A stretch of 64,000 nt of DNA from Plantago ovata (lineage: Eukaryota; Streptophyta; Magnoliopsida; Lamiales; Plantaginaceae). The stretch lies in assembly GCA_028274465.1 (NCBI GenBank), contig CM051458.1, positions 88,928,085 to 88,992,084 of the forward strand, written 5' to 3'. The translations under genes and the position numbers were made by a program. A model generated the notes under the pieces. It made no database searches, had not been told where the DNA came from, and saw only the letters and a program-made list of their open reading frames with translations. Positions 10,970 through 23,227 of this stretch are shown piece by piece (the stretch's first letter is position 1; every line of letters begins with the position of its first letter).

Positions 10970-11425
10970 GTTAGCAAGCTACTTCTGAAGTTCACTTCAG
11001 GTTTTTATATCATGCTGTGAATTAGTTACTGATTCAACTTTGAGCAACTCTTGCATGTACGTTTACTTCACACGTTTTATGAAAATCGTAATCTGGAGCA
11101 GATCCTGTCTATAGACCGGTGCTGCATTAGTTAACTACTCTGCAGTCATGCGATACTGATGATTCTGACTGAGATCCGTAGCAGGAAATAGAACATATAT
11201 TGTTGAAGCCACTAGAATAAGGCTTTGAATGTTAAGCATGATTTCCCAAGTTTAAAGGTTCTTTTTTAGTACGTGATGCTAAATATTTTTCTAATGCTAC
11301 CAATGTCCCCTCATACCAGGTGAATGAGATTGCATGAAACATGACCGGAGATATGTTCTTTTACAGGCAATGGTGAGAGCTAAAAATACTGATAAGAGAA
11401 CCAGTTACTCGTTTTAAACAGTTCA
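10970..11425 (+). pseudogene. THO3 fragment (intron 5, exon 6, start of intron 6)
   Basis: This stretch matches the inverse of the THO3 gene around 14400-15060, including the exon that encodes VNEIAW and TTGDMFF. The Trp codon of that exon is TGA here, and the exon end has an extra base change near TTTTACAGG. The following intron matches a single copy of the 90-bp unit that is triplicated in the real gene. It lies on the opposite strand to its parent and directly after the raffinose-synthase fragment. Confidence 0.85.
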
Positions 11426-13127
11426 TTTCTGTCAGCCCGACATTAGAAAAAAATCACATACTAGCCACTAGTCCCTAGTATGCTGTATGCATTTGACAAG
11501 AACTTTTATATAGCTCATAGACTCAAAACTTCTACGTTCAACAGGGGAATTAAGTTGCACAAAATCGGCATGATGATTAGTAAGACTCACTAGTAGTACA
11601 TCACAAGAACTGTAAATGTAATACTAGATTACTAGTACACTTTCAGCAGGGAAGCAAAGTTATACAAAATGCCATGATTTGAAAACACATCAACTGATCA
11701 TTGACAACAAAATCGGTGGAAATAATTTAAGACTTCTCTAAAGAGTGTTGTAATAGCAAAAAGAGCGGGAAATAAGAAACACACAAGCTCTATACTGAAA
11801 ACCACCAACTCACAGGCTTCCATTCTGCGGTCCCTTGCAAAAATGGAAATTTTAGCAGAGCTACAACTAGTGCTTGAGCACTTTAATTTATGGCCAACAT
11901 TCTTCCCCAATTTTGAACTGCTCTTATATACTAAAGCTTCCTTGAACTTTTTGTCCAATTTTTAGGCCTCCTATTTTAACCCATAAACCAAATGTTAAAG
12001 TTGTGGGACCCAACATATTGAACGGAATATCCATTTACCACACCGTCGCACGTACACGTATGAGAAGTTTGTTACAGTAGTTGTTACATATGCGGAAGTT
12101 TTAATGTGGGCCCTTACAATTTAGGCAACCTGAAATTGTAGTAGTACTAGTAGCTTTGTTCTCCAATTTTTACATCTCAAATTCAATTCAAGGAAAACAT
12201 GTCATTTGTAGTTTAAGATCTTACTATCATGGACGAGACCTGCCTTACCATGGTCAATAGCATCCATGTGGGCCTAGAAGTTCGGGTCTCAATTTTGCAG
12301 TACTCAATACTCTTCTTTCCAATTCTCTTAAAAATTTTGACATTGCCGATCCTGAGAATTAGTTTGAAAGGGATAAACAAAACCAAATGAAAGTTGGCAC
12401 AAAAGTTGATACTCCTGGTAGGCACAAAAGTTGGAAATCCTGAATTTAACTTATCCAAATCCTTCAACGTTGTTCATCATTTATAAGGTTGTTCAACTTA
12501 TCCAAATCATGGACGAATTCAGGATTTATAAGGTTGTTCATCATTTCAAAACAGTTTGACTGGACGAATTCAACGGTGTAAAGTCGGAAAGAATAATCTT
12601 ATCCAAGTTGAACAACCGTGCATAATTAATATGAGAAGCGAGTCCATAGATGGTGTGTGATCACAAAGTATATTAACTACGATGTTTTAGAGTACTTGCA
12701 ACGACTTGCAACCCCCCACTACCGTATACACTCCACGTCTCCACCTAAGAATATGGTAAAAATGGTTTACAACCTAATAACCTAATGCACATATAAGAGT
12801 GAGCTCCACTTTCATGTTGGTGCATTAATTTCTCCCTAGCGTCTCATAAACCAGTACAAATGGTACTCCCCATAATCCAATACTCCACAAGGTTGCACCA
12901 TTTGATTCACAATTCTGAATTACAAAACAGTTCTTGATCCTTCACTGCAATTCTTCTGAAATCACATTACAAAAACAGTTCTTGAGAAATAATACTACTG
13001 GTGTACTAAGTATATCTATAAATAAATTAAAAAAAAAAAAAAAACCGAGCTGGTTAGTATGTCTAATGATACAAAGAGAACTCAACTGCAACAAGATAAC
13101 ACCAAGGTCAACAGCTATCTACCATAC
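11426..13127. other. Intergenic, no supported gene
   Basis: No gene seen. Short direct repeats (ATCCTGAATTTAACTTATCC-like and AAGGTTGTTCATCATTT) occur between 12420 and 12560. Open frames on the minus strand at 11698-11958 and 12213-12467 have no recognisable domain. Confidence 0.5.
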
Positions 13128-13233
13128 TTTATAGTAGCATCACATCGCAAACTAGAAAGCTTCACCATGTTTAGTTTTAGACATACAGCTCTTTTGCGCA
13201 GTCCAGATGAAGCAGCAAGCTTACTATTATGAC

Positions 13234-16200
13234 TTATGAGTTCTCGAAGCCAAATATTCTGAAAACACCTGTCTCGCACAAAACCAGTACAGAAACTCTG
13301 TGAATAAAAGGCTTAGAAACTTTACGAATACAAAGAGAAGAGATGAAAATCTACCTTCATCAGCCTGATATTTGTTCTTATCATCTCCAGCATATGCAAG
13401 CAAGTTGTACTTGGGATTCCACTCCACACTGTTCATCGCAGCCCGACATGGAATCTGGTGGACAGAACGTCCTGTTGCTACAGTTGACTGTAGCAGACAG
13501 TGCGAATTTGTCATTAACAACAAGTCCTGATGATTGCATGAGAATTCAATGTTTTCTGGGGAAACTTACAATATCAACGAACAAGTCCTCACTGGCAGAA
13601 GCAATAAATTCCCCAGTGCGATTGAAACTAATTGTTCGAACAGGCCATCTGACAAAATTTGAAAGAAAAAGGTGAGTTTTTAGAACAATGCAATAACTTT
13701 AAGTACCGAGAAACTCCAGTACAAAAGAACACTGATTTGAACCTTCTTCTGTAAGAAAGACTTGTTGATTCAAGAAGGTGAGAGCTGAAAAGAAAAGAAC
13801 TCACTCGAGTTTTGTGAATGTACGGATACAAAGCATCTCTTTAATATCCCAAAGGCTGACTAAAGAATCAGCACTTCCCACAGCAAAATATCTGTGTAAA
13901 GAAAAATGGGATTTCAGTAAAAGTTAATCCAGTAATCATTTCGACGTTGAACATTCATCCAACAGGTGCTATTTGTAGAAACTGAATGTACATATTCTAA
14001 ATCAGCCAAGAGGTCCCTGGACTCTCTACCTTCCCAGCGGATCAATTGCAATGCAATAACAACCAGCTGTATGAGCCGTAAGGGTATGAAGGATATACTC
14101 GGATTCTTGAAGGAGCAAAGGATATGCAAGAACTTCCACGGTTCCTGAAGATAGGGCGGAACCAGCACGACAGAGTGAGAGAATGTCAGGACTTGTGAAT
14201 TTTGAATAGTTGGACAAAAACGAGCTAACTGAAATAACAGGCTCTCTTAACAGAATTAGCTCTCACCATTCCATGTAGTTAAAATGAATTTTGAATAGCT
14301 GGACAAAAACGAGCTAACTGAAATAACAGGCTCTCTTAACAGAATTAGCTCTCACCATCCCATGTAGTTAAAAATGAATTTTGAATAGTTGGACAAAAAC
14401 GAGCTAACTGAAATAACAGGCTCTCTTAACAGAATTAGCTCTCACCATTCCCTGTTGTTAAAAAGAACATATCTCCGGTCGTGTTCCATGCAATCTCATT
14501 CACCTGGTATGATGAAAATTGGAAGCATTAGAAAAACATTTAGCATGCATTACTCAAACACAACTTTAAGGTTTAGGAAACTATTCCTGCAGCATTAAGG
14601 TCACATAATGCAACATGTTTTAAGCTTATTCTACTGGCTTTAACATCAGATATCGGAGTAATTGCTACTATAGATCTTGGAATCAATCATTCAGTATCAC
14701 ATGATGAGAGCATACAGAAGATACCCCCAGTGCAGCACTATTTCATAGACAGGGCTGCTCAAGTTTAATCTTTTTCATAGATCATGTGAAGTAAACATAT
14801 TATGACTTGCATGAGTTTCTTCTCTTTTCTTTCTTTCTTTTCTTTTTCTCTTTTAAACAAATACTTGCATGGTTTGCTGAAGAAGCAGAGTTGAATCCTT
14901 AATTAATTCACATTTCACAGCATGGTTAACAACTGTGAAATGCAAAAGCAGTTAAAAAGAAGACATGCGAAAATATGTAAAGGTAATGCCATATAGTCTT
15001 AGCAAAACACAAAAAGTATGTTGAGACTGAATAATTATGGTATAGTATGAGCATAAACACAGAATATGAAATACCTCATAGCTGAACTTCAGTTTACGCA
15101 TGGGCTTAAATTTACGAACATCCAATATCGTTAGCTCATCATCCTATAGTGGAAGGGACAAAAAGAAATTAAAAGAGAGGGAAAAAAAGGCATAGACTAT
15201 TATTTGCTTGCTGAAAGTACGCACAAGTGCATTGAACAATGTAGCAGCAAGGAGGAAATCATTGTACCCTGTTACCAACTGCTATGTGAGTGCCATCAGG
15301 CTTATATGTGATGTTTATGTTCTCTCCACTGAGCTCCGCTTGCTGGGAGCATTTTCCACCTGCAGATCACAAGGAAGATGCTGCTAAGTTATATTTAACA
15401 CAACTCCTACTTAAGTAGTATATTGACAAAGAAGGGACAGAGAATAAGACAAAGTCGACTAATATTTGATATCTGATACAACATGATGGTTTTCTGTGAC
15501 ACATTCATTTTCAACACCCAGATTTTGTATATATTTTGGGGGTATAGTTTCATCAAAGACTTCGTTCTTAGTTCAAGAAAACTTTTCTACACCCCATAAA
15601 AAATGAACATCCAGCATCTGGAAACAGTGAATTCTAAAGAAAAGACCCATCTTTCCTAAACACTAGGGGATACAGTTTATGAACATCATTTGCCACCACC
15701 AAGTGTTTAAGGTGATTTTTCATAATGTTTAGGAAAAACTGGTATTTTATAGGAGTATGTCTTACTTGTGGAACTAAGTCTGAAATCCATAGATCATATT
15801 CTTGGGAAAAGAAAAAAAAGTTCTCAGTTCTTCGAATTAAAACAAAAATATAAGAGAACGAAGTGCTGCAAAATAAAACTAAGTATTCTCTTCTGTACAG
15901 TTTTCCTTTTTATCTATAATATCTTCAGATTTCTGCGATCTCTTAAATCAAAATGCTGACTCATAACTTACTACGAGCATCCCATAAGCGAACAGTCTTG
16001 TCGCCTGATGCAGTTGCAATCAGATCAGCATGCTTTGGATCCCAACATAACTGATCAACACTATCTGTATGGCCTTTCAACTCAACATCTTTAACTTTTC
16101 CCTGCTTAAGCAAAAAAAAAAAAAAAAAAAAAAAACAACAACAAAAAAAAAAGAGAGCAGCTTAGAAAAAAGAGATTGAATAAGCATGATTACATATCAA

Positions 16201-17400
16201 AGAAGAACTTCAACTTGCAAGGAAGAGAATTAGTAGGAAACAAATGTTATCGAGCAAATTTAGCAGCACTTGACTTCAAATACAATAAGATTTCATCAAC
16301 CAGAATCGTATGGTTATCAAAACAATTATCTGAGTGAAATATGAAATTTCAACCCAGGCATACATGTAGCAGAAGTTTAAACAAAAAGCCTCTTATTTTG
16401 TAAATTGATGTTAACTAATAAATTTTGCTGTTTCCAACAAAAAATAAATAAATAATAGAAGTTTAAACAAATCAATCAAGTGAAAAGTAGCCGCCAATGT
16501 TCAAGTACAACGGCCACTAACTCCAGATCATACAACATTAATTAAGTCCTTAAACTATTCACCATTATCGTACTTCCAGAAAATATACCAATTCTGATTT
16601 CTGAGCGGAAAAATGGTGAATTATATTAACTTCACAGATAGATTGGAAAAACTGAACACTTCCTAATGTAGACATTATTGCTTCATCTGTCTTTTCCTTT
16701 CCGACAACTTTTCCAAGGTGGAGGTCGAGAATCGAGCATACTTGATCTAATTAAAAGTCATCCGCTTCTTACAGCAAATATAAACCATTTCATAAATTAC
16801 TCACTCCATCAATTTATTTTCCTATATTTTTACTCACATGATGGCCCTCATGGTATGTCAATGTATTTTCCTTTTCCCGAAAAACCATCAGTCCTACTTG
16901 ACTCTCTCTCTCTCCACTTCTTAAACTTGAGAGATATTCCAACACTCTAGATGACACATAGTAAAAGCAAAGTGTACAAATTGATGATAGTACTAACTTT
17001 ATAAAAAGACACCACCATTTTCAATTAACAGAAGCATGAAGCTAATAACAATTTTTCAACCACTACAAGTGAGATATTATAGCTAACAATGAAATAAACA
17101 GAAATAAATTCGAATAGAAATAATCTTACATGGCCTTGAGGTTCAATCTGCCAAATACGAGCGGTCTGGTCGACAGAACCGGATGCAAGCTTTGTGCCTG
17201 TGCAATTCCAAGCCACCGAATGAACCTATTTCACGGGAATAGAACATTCAATTTTGAACGAGAGAAAAATTGAAATAACGAATGAAAAGGTAGTTTTGAA
17301 TTGAACTGTGAGCTAGGGTTTTGAAATTGACCTTCTTCTTGTGGCCTTGATACTCTCTGCTATAAAGGTTCTTGAAGGGTATTGTTGTTGTCTCCTCCAT
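13234..17400 (-). CDS. THO3: THO complex subunit 3 (TEX1/THOC3), WD40 protein
   Basis: Eleven exons, all GT-AG: 17400-17332, 17225-17130, 16101-15972, 15359-15268, 15143-15075, 14503-14446, 14144-14030, 13891-13805, 13648-13570, 13487-13355, 13268-13234, summing to 963 bases (320 aa). The protein starts MEETTTIPFKNLYSREYQGH, followed by WD repeats with LASGSVDQTARIW, IATASGDKTVRLWDAR, ILDVRKFKP, AHTAGCYCIAIDP, FAVGSADSLVSLWDI and ASASEDLFVDI, ending RIFGFENS. This is the TEX1/THOC3 pattern; Arabidopsis TEX1 is 315 aa. In the nucleus it is a propeller subunit of the THO/TREX complex, which couples transcription to mRNA export and supports siRNA production. All phases join and no stop interrupts it. 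Intron 6 carries a triplicated 90-bp unit containing copies of the splice donor. Confidence 0.95.
14197..14464 (-). repeat. Three tandem ~90-bp units overlapping a THO3 splice donor
   Basis: Units begin near 14202, 14291 and 14381 (spacings 89 and 90). Each includes, on the gene strand, a copy of the exon-6 end and donor (ATG then GTGAGAGCTAA), so three equivalent 5' splice sites follow one another. Confidence 0.9.
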
Positions 17401-18321
17401 TGACGAGGCTGTGCAGCTCAGCTTCTCCTGTGTTTTACACTCGCCGAGTTGCCGATGTCAATTGTATTGGAAAAGAAAAAGAAGAAGAAAAAACGTTTTT
17501 AACTCTTTCGACCCACGATTCGGAAGTTTCAATTTTGACCACTAAACATAATATGTTTTGCAAATTGCTCCCTAAAGTTTGGAAAGGAGGTTATGATTTG
17601 CTCTCTAAAATTTCAAAATGTGGACAAATCACTCAGCATTTTGAAATATTAAAGGGCAAATGAAATCACAATCTTAGAAAGGGTAAGGATGGTTTGCATG
17701 AACATATAAAGTTTAGAAGTAAGAATTCTAGGAATCCCAACACGGTTGCATTATTACTAGTTCGTGAGTCATAGAAAATCCAGTAGCAGTAGTGGGAAAT
17801 ATTTAGTCATTTAGGTTATTCAGTTGGTTTACGTTCTCTTGTCTCTGTCTTAATCTCTTTTATTTAAGCATTGATCATGTATCTTTACTATTGGTCAATT
17901 ATTTTTTTAGAGTTCTAGAGAGTGTCAAATTTGAGCTACTATATAAGCTACAATAGAGTCATTGTATGGGATCCCTTGTTTTAGTGATTAATACACATAA
18001 ATATTCCTCGAAACATTTTCTATGATTCTTTCTCTCTTTCTTGTTCCACCATGAACGTTCTTAACTCTTTTGTCGTTCTTGACGACTTCCCATTTCTTTC
18101 TGAGCCAACTAGCGCGCCCAGTTCGTCACGAACTGTTGCTCGACGAATTACCGATGATGCCAATATCCCCACAATCACAAACAATCTGATCTGAAAAAGC
18201 GATTCGTATTCAACCCAAACAATCAGTTTGCTTATTTTCTTATTTTATTCTCAAAGGTGACATGCTATATTGTACTCCTACTATTTGTTTCACATTATTT
18301 TCAAGGGAGATGGTCATGGTC
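17401..18321. other. Intergenic, THO3 upstream side
   Basis: No gene is supported. The stretch begins with the THO3 promoter and leader. Between 17700 and 18110 the sequence (for example TAGAGAGTGTCAAATTTGAG and a run of CTCTTTC) looks repetitive but has no ends I can define. Confidence 0.4.
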
Positions 18322-19268
18322 TATGTTTTGAATCTCGCTGGGTCAACCTGGATTGACGAGGGTTAATCGGGTTTTAGTGCCGAGATGAATCCATCAAAAC
18401 TCAGAAAAATCCCGAAACCAGAGATTTTTCCGCTATTTTGACCGGTATTCCCGGGTTTCGGTGCCTTCACCGAGATGAATCCATCAGATCTCGGAAAAAT
18501 CATGGAACCTGAGATTTTTTCGGTATTTTGATTGGTATTCTCGGTCAATCCGGGATTTAACAAATAAAAAAGGTTTTCTTTTGCAGAATTTAAATCGTAC
18601 TTGAGAGCGCGTGAATGGTCGGATCAGGGTGTATGAGCTACCATCCGATAGATCTTTGAGTTAGCTACGCGTGGGCGTGTACTCCAGGTCAATCGGACGT
18701 TGTATGAAGGATTTATAATAAAAATGGCTAGATTGCGCAAACTTTTGCACACTTGAATGGCTTCAAAATCTTCATCTGAACTCCGAATTCACTATCATTT
18801 TCGCCTCATACAAGCTATTCTCAACATATTCCTTGTTCTTCCTTGACATTTGGTATCCATACTCAACCCTTGGAGACCTTGGAGATCTCAAACACCCACA
18901 ACTGCACCAAAATGCACATGTTTGTTTATAAACATAATTATCATTGTCACATTTTCTAACTTTTTTTTTCTTGTTTGTTTGAAGTTTGAACTTATTTAAT
19001 GGAAAATTTCCCTTTGTTTGCTTGCTTGTTTGGATTATTTTAGTGTTGTAATGTTATGTGTACTATGACTTTATTTTTGGATTCTATGATTTTATGACAT
19101 TTATGTTTGTATTTTGAATCTTATTTGGTGATAAAAGCTTGTGATAGTTAGTATTATATATAATTTTAAATATTTATTATGTGTTTCGAAATAACTGTCC
19201 GATATGATTCAGGTTGAATCATCCAGGAGATCGTCCGGGATAACCTTCGAGATGAGATTCAAAACATA
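18322..19268. mobile_element. Mutator-like (MULE) non-autonomous element
   Basis: A 947-bp element with 15-bp perfect inverted termini (TATGTTTTGAATCTC) and related but diverged subterminal sequence. It is flanked by the identical 10-bp direct repeat GGTCATGGTC at 18312-18321 and 19269-19278; 9-10 bp duplications are typical of Mutator-like elements. Inside, a stretch of about 75 bp (GAGATGAATCCATCA core) is tandemly repeated near 18380-18540. No transposase frame seen. Confidence 0.75.
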
Positions 19269-19835
19269 GGTCATGGTCCATTGCATGGAGGATATTTGTA
19301 TATCATCTCATGCTTAAAACCTTGTCCAACATAGAATATATATATAACTATGGAGTAATATTTAGTAAGTTTATCATTTATGACTAATGTGTAGAAAAGT
19401 ATTGAAAATATATGAATAATTTGTAATTAATTAGTTTTTAAAATGTAGTAAAATGTAAATTTTGAATTTCATCTAATTAGGAGAGATTAACTAAAATTGC
19501 ATTTAGAACCAAAATAAATTCTTATTTGGAAATTGAATAAAGCGTGGAATGGTGTCATCATCATCACAAAAGAAAAAACGTGAAACCTAGTATCTGACCG
19601 TTGCCTATTCCCCCGAAAAGAACGAAAAATATAACCGTTACACCTCTCAAGTGATTATTTCGCTTCTTCTCCTTCAATTCTTGAATCGTTTAAATATCTG
19701 AAACAACAAATCATCTCTTTCACAGTACTTTCCCTCACCATTATCAATCAACAAGTTTTACTTTCTCTGCCAAATTCTTCATCTCTGCTACTCTCTAATT
19801 TCTGTTTCCTTGCAATTTACCTTCAACCTTCATCA
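19269..19835. other. Upstream region of the three-TM protein gene
   Basis: No gene seen. AT-rich, then a pyrimidine-rich stretch (19640-19830) that probably holds the promoter and leader of the gene at 19836. Confidence 0.45.
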
Positions 19836-20483
19836 ATGGCCAAAAACAAAGAAACACACATAGTCGAAATCGCAGTGGATAACAACGAGCACCAACACAA
19901 CCTCCTCTCCACCATCCAACACCACCCCTTGTCCGAAATCTCCCAAAGCCCCGGCCATTTCCTCCTCCTCAAGCTCTGGCAGCGAGAGGAACATCTCCAT
20001 GGCCGAATACTCGCCCGAAAAGAAGCACGAATGGATTCGATCCGACGCGAGATCTTCCAGCTCCTCTGCTTCTTCTTCCTTTTCCATGGCCTAGTCTTCA
20101 CCCTCCTGTTCTCATCCAGCTCCTCATCGGGTCATGACCGTTGCGATAGCTGGTGGATCCCTTCGATTCTATCGGGCTGCATTTCGGCTGTTATCGCGTT
20201 CCTCGTTCACACGAAGCTTTGGAGGTACTGGAAGGTGGATCGGCAGTTGCAGAGGGAACGTGTCGAGGGACGGGCCCTGGCCCGGTGCATTCAGGAGCTG
20301 AGGATGAAAGGGGTGAGTTTCGATTTGTGCAAGGGGCCGCAGAACGGGAAGAGGCTGAAGAGTTCGAGCGTGGAGATTAAATGGAAGCCTGTGAGTTGGT
20401 GCTTGCACTATAGGGCTAGTGTGTTTCTTGTTTGTTTTGCAGGTCTGGCTTTGCCTTGTTGCAGATTTCTACTCTGTGCTTGA
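19836..20483 (+). CDS. Small plant transmembrane protein (uncharacterised)
   Basis: Uninterrupted single-exon 215-aa protein starting MAKNKETHIVEIAVDNNEH. Hydrophobic segments lie at about 75-93 (FQLLCFFFLFHGLVFTLLF), 107-126 (WWIPSILSGCISAVIAFLV) and 193-212 near the C-terminus. A basic, coiled-coil-like stretch sits between the first two and the last (WRYWKVDRQLQRERVEGRAL, about 128-147, then IQELRMKG). The layout resembles a plant family of unnamed three-TM membrane proteins; the start ATG is in a good CATCAATGG context after a pyrimidine-rich leader. The gene looks whole. Function is unknown and I do not assign a domain. Confidence 0.75.
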   Translation: MAKNKETHIVEIAVDNNEHQHNLLSTIQHHPLSEISQSPGHFLLLKLWQREEHLHGRILARKEARMDSIRREIFQLLCFFFLFHGLVFTLLFSSSSSSGHDRCDSWWIPSILSGCISAVIAFLVHTKLWRYWKVDRQLQRERVEGRALARCIQELRMKGVSFDLCKGPQNGKRLKSSSVEIKWKPVSWCLHYRASVFLVCFAGLALPCCRFLLCA

Positions 20484-20904
20484 TTCATTATGTATGATGC
20501 TGGCTGGAGGAATGAAGCTCTATGGTCCGATTTTTCCTCCGATTTTGTCTTCAATCAGTTCAATCAATCAATCAATCCCCAGAAAGTAAAAAGTAGTCCT
20601 CAAACATGAAGATTATATCATATAGGCTATGTACTAGTACTGAGTCTACTGACTATATATGGTACATCACCATAAAGAATAGCAGCTTGTGTTCTGGTTG
20701 ATGTACTTAATGATCATGGCATTCTGTGTTGTGTAACTTTTGTGTTCCCTGCTGAAAATAATAGTTGACATATTCTTTCATTACAATTCTTGTGAATTTC
20801 ATTACAGTTCTTGTCATATGATGAATGATAGTAAGTAGTAGTAGCTTAAGTTCCCTGTTGAAGTTTGACATAAAATTAAGTTCTTGTTTAGTAGTAGTAC
20901 TCAA
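20484..20904. other. Downstream region of the three-TM gene
   Basis: Likely 3' UTR followed by non-coding sequence with repeated TTCATTACA motifs. No gene seen. Confidence 0.4.
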
Positions 20905-21105
20905 AGAAGTTAAAACACAGTAAACTAGAAAGCTTCACAGCAATTACTTTTAGGCCCCTCACAAGTGCATTGCGCAGTTCAGATGAAGTAGCAAATATTC
21001 TGAAAACAACAAATGTGTCGCTCAAAATCGGTTCAGGAACTATGTGAATAAGGCCTCAAAACTTGACGAATTGAGGATTAAGAGTACAAAGAGATGAAAA
21101 TCTCC
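20905..21105 (-). pseudogene. THO3 3'-end fragment
   Basis: Matches THO3 at 13128-13355 (end of gene, exon 11 and part of intron 10): AACTAGAAAGCTTCAC, GCGCAGTTCAGATGAAG and CAAATATTCTGAAAACA occur in the same order and strand. Several small gaps remove the start of exon 11 and its stop region. It sits between the three-TM gene and the MYB gene. Confidence 0.75.
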
Positions 21106-21259
21106 ATTTTCTTTCTATTAAAAAAAGAACAGTATGCAATTTATTCCTCTCCCATTTATTCTAGAAAAAGAATGATCAACATTCATTATTCACAATTTAA
21201 ATCCAAAGTTTCTATCATACTCCCTCTTTTATCATCTCTCAAAAGGTCTCTTTCATATC

Positions 21260-22473
21260 TCATACCAAAGGATTTATCAAATCATCAGACGGCAAATCCC
21301 AAACCGAACAGTCGGGGTTGAAAATATTCGACCCACTGCCACCTTCTCTACCTGTCGAATTCTCTCCATTTTCATCGCCTTCAATCTTATGAGACATCCT
21401 TCCCATTTGTTTCTCCCCTGAACTCCCGGTGCACAAGCTCTGGTTCCATGGGGAGACTACATCCCCTTCGTTCCCAACGAGTCCATAGTGAAATCTTGAA
21501 TCCGAGCCTGGAAAGGAATGAAACCCACCTGATAGGTTATTACCAGAACTCGCTCCTTGCCAAGGCTTGTTGTTGACATGCAACATTTCTGGTTCTTTCA
21601 TTGCTTTTGATAAACCAAACCGGATTTTCTCAATGGTTTCGTCTTTATTGTCTTCGTGTTTGATGTTATAAGGGCTTACGTTATGGTGTGTGCTTGCGGT
21701 GAACTGCTGGAGAGGTAGGTCCATTCGCCGTTTGCAGAGGAGGTGGAGCATTTCATCTTTGAAGCATCCAAGCGTGGCTTCGGCTAGACTTGGAGCTTGT
21801 GGTGGAAGTGTGGCGATTTCGCTCATCAAATGGAAGAAGGGCTTGTGTGTGACCGGATCAATTCCCATTCCAGTCAGCTTCTTCTTTAGCTTGGTGTTCC
21901 AGTGGTTTTTCACATCATTGTCCGTTCGTCCAGGCAGCTGGGAAGCGATTACTGACCACCTGTTCGTAAAAAAGTCAACAAATTTGTTTAAATGACTTTC
22001 CCTTTTCCTTTTTTGTGTATCTGCTACGTGCGACTAATTTGGCATATGTTAGACCGGTTTTCTTAATTAAAATGACTCTTGACTTAGTTGACTAAGAAGA
22101 ATTAGTTGAAATTTACCGATTCCCAAGAACAGAGTGAAGAGTAACAATGGTTTGCTCTTCAGACTCGGAAAACGTTCCGCGCTTGAGGTCGGGCCGAAGA
22201 TAGTTTGTCCAACGCAACCTACAACTTTTTCCACACCGTTGAAGGCCTGAAAACAAATATACAAATCAATTATAATCGTGTAGTTTTGTTAACATTATTG
22301 ACAGCACATTACAAAAGCAAGATTGGGTAGAGAAACAAACCAGCATTCTTGGGAATGAGACGCCAGTTTCTTGTTCCGTGTTGAGCAATGTACGAAGACA
22401 ACTTTTGATCTTCCTCTGCAGTCCATTGACCTCTCTTGACATTCTCCTTCTCGCAACATGGAATACGTCCCAT
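21260..22473 (-). CDS. MYB80: R2R3-MYB transcription factor, MYB80-like
   Basis: Three exons: 22473-22341, 22246-22117 and 21959-21260 (963 bases, 320 aa), with the intron positions usual for R2R3-MYBs. R2 spans about 14-61 (W residues in [20 protein letters not shown] and LRLRW-type helix [13 protein letters not shown]), R3 about 67-112 ([29 protein letters not shown]). The [17 protein letters not shown] start and the tail [20 protein letters not shown] with [10 protein letters not shown] are the signature of MYB80 (formerly MYB103), a nuclear regulator of tapetum and pollen development. The C-terminal half is otherwise low in order and ends [14 protein letters not shown]. No break seen. The orthology call rests on sequence signature, not on a tree. 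Confidence 0.92.
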
Positions 22474-22613
22474 CTCTAGCTAATATTGAAGCAAGGTCAA
22501 TGGAAATGAAAAAAAAAGAAAGGAGTTGAATTGAATTAGATATGAGTATTGAGTATAAAAGAAGAGAGAAATGAAATTGTTGGTGATGATAGCATAGGAT
22601 AGTTGATGGTAGG

Positions 22614-22620
22614 ATATATA
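22614..22620 (-). promoter_or_regulatory. TATA box candidate for the MYB80-like gene
   Basis: TATATAT on the gene strand, about 140 bases before the ATG, with a purine-rich leader (GAAGAGAGAAATG on plus) between. Position fits a normal plant core promoter. Confidence 0.5.
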
Positions 22621-23227
22621 GGAGGGATATGGTTATGCTCGGTAAGGCAAATAGAGTGAGAGAGCTTTAGACATAACAAGTGCATGACTTCTTAAAGAAT
22701 TCAACGCCATTGAGCGTGTGAGGGAGGGGCTGGTAGCTCACCCCTTCTACGCCCGGTCAACCCCATTGTGTTCGTGTGCCATGCGTGCGTGTGGTGGGGG
22801 GTGTTTAGAGTTTGAGGTGTAAGGGGTGGGGGTTGACTGCAGTAGTATGCTGTAAGCAAAAAGGGGTTGGCCATAATATGGTCATGCACATCCCAATAGG
22901 GAGATTATGGAAAAATGTTACCTTGGCTTCCCGAAGATTGAGGTTTAAACATTGATTTCTTGTTTCATGCAGAAATATCCTCGTTCTATTGTTTCCCCTT
23001 TAATTTGTTCAAAAGAAATAATTTTCTAATGCATTGCAAAGGGTTCCTGCAAGAGGATCTGGTCAGATTTTTATTCTACAAAAATCAAATCAAGTTCTTT
23101 CCATGGCATTACATGATCCAATATAGTTGAATTAACAATTTTCAAGTTTTATATTACTCCGTCTAGTCCGAAACAAAGTTCCTAAGGGACTACTTTCTAC
23201 AATTAAGAAAAATTAATAAATAAATGG
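22621..23227. other. MYB80 upstream region
   Basis: No gene seen. A GT/GGGG-rich stretch occupies 22710-22870. Near 23157-23200 TACTCCGTCTAGTCCG and AAGTTCCTAAGG look like one broken end of a mariner-type MITE, directly before the R-family copy. Confidence 0.4.

Noticed and set aside
17700-18110. Possible long terminal repeat of an old retroelement
   Set aside because: No paired copy, no target duplication and no primer-binding or polypurine site could be seen.
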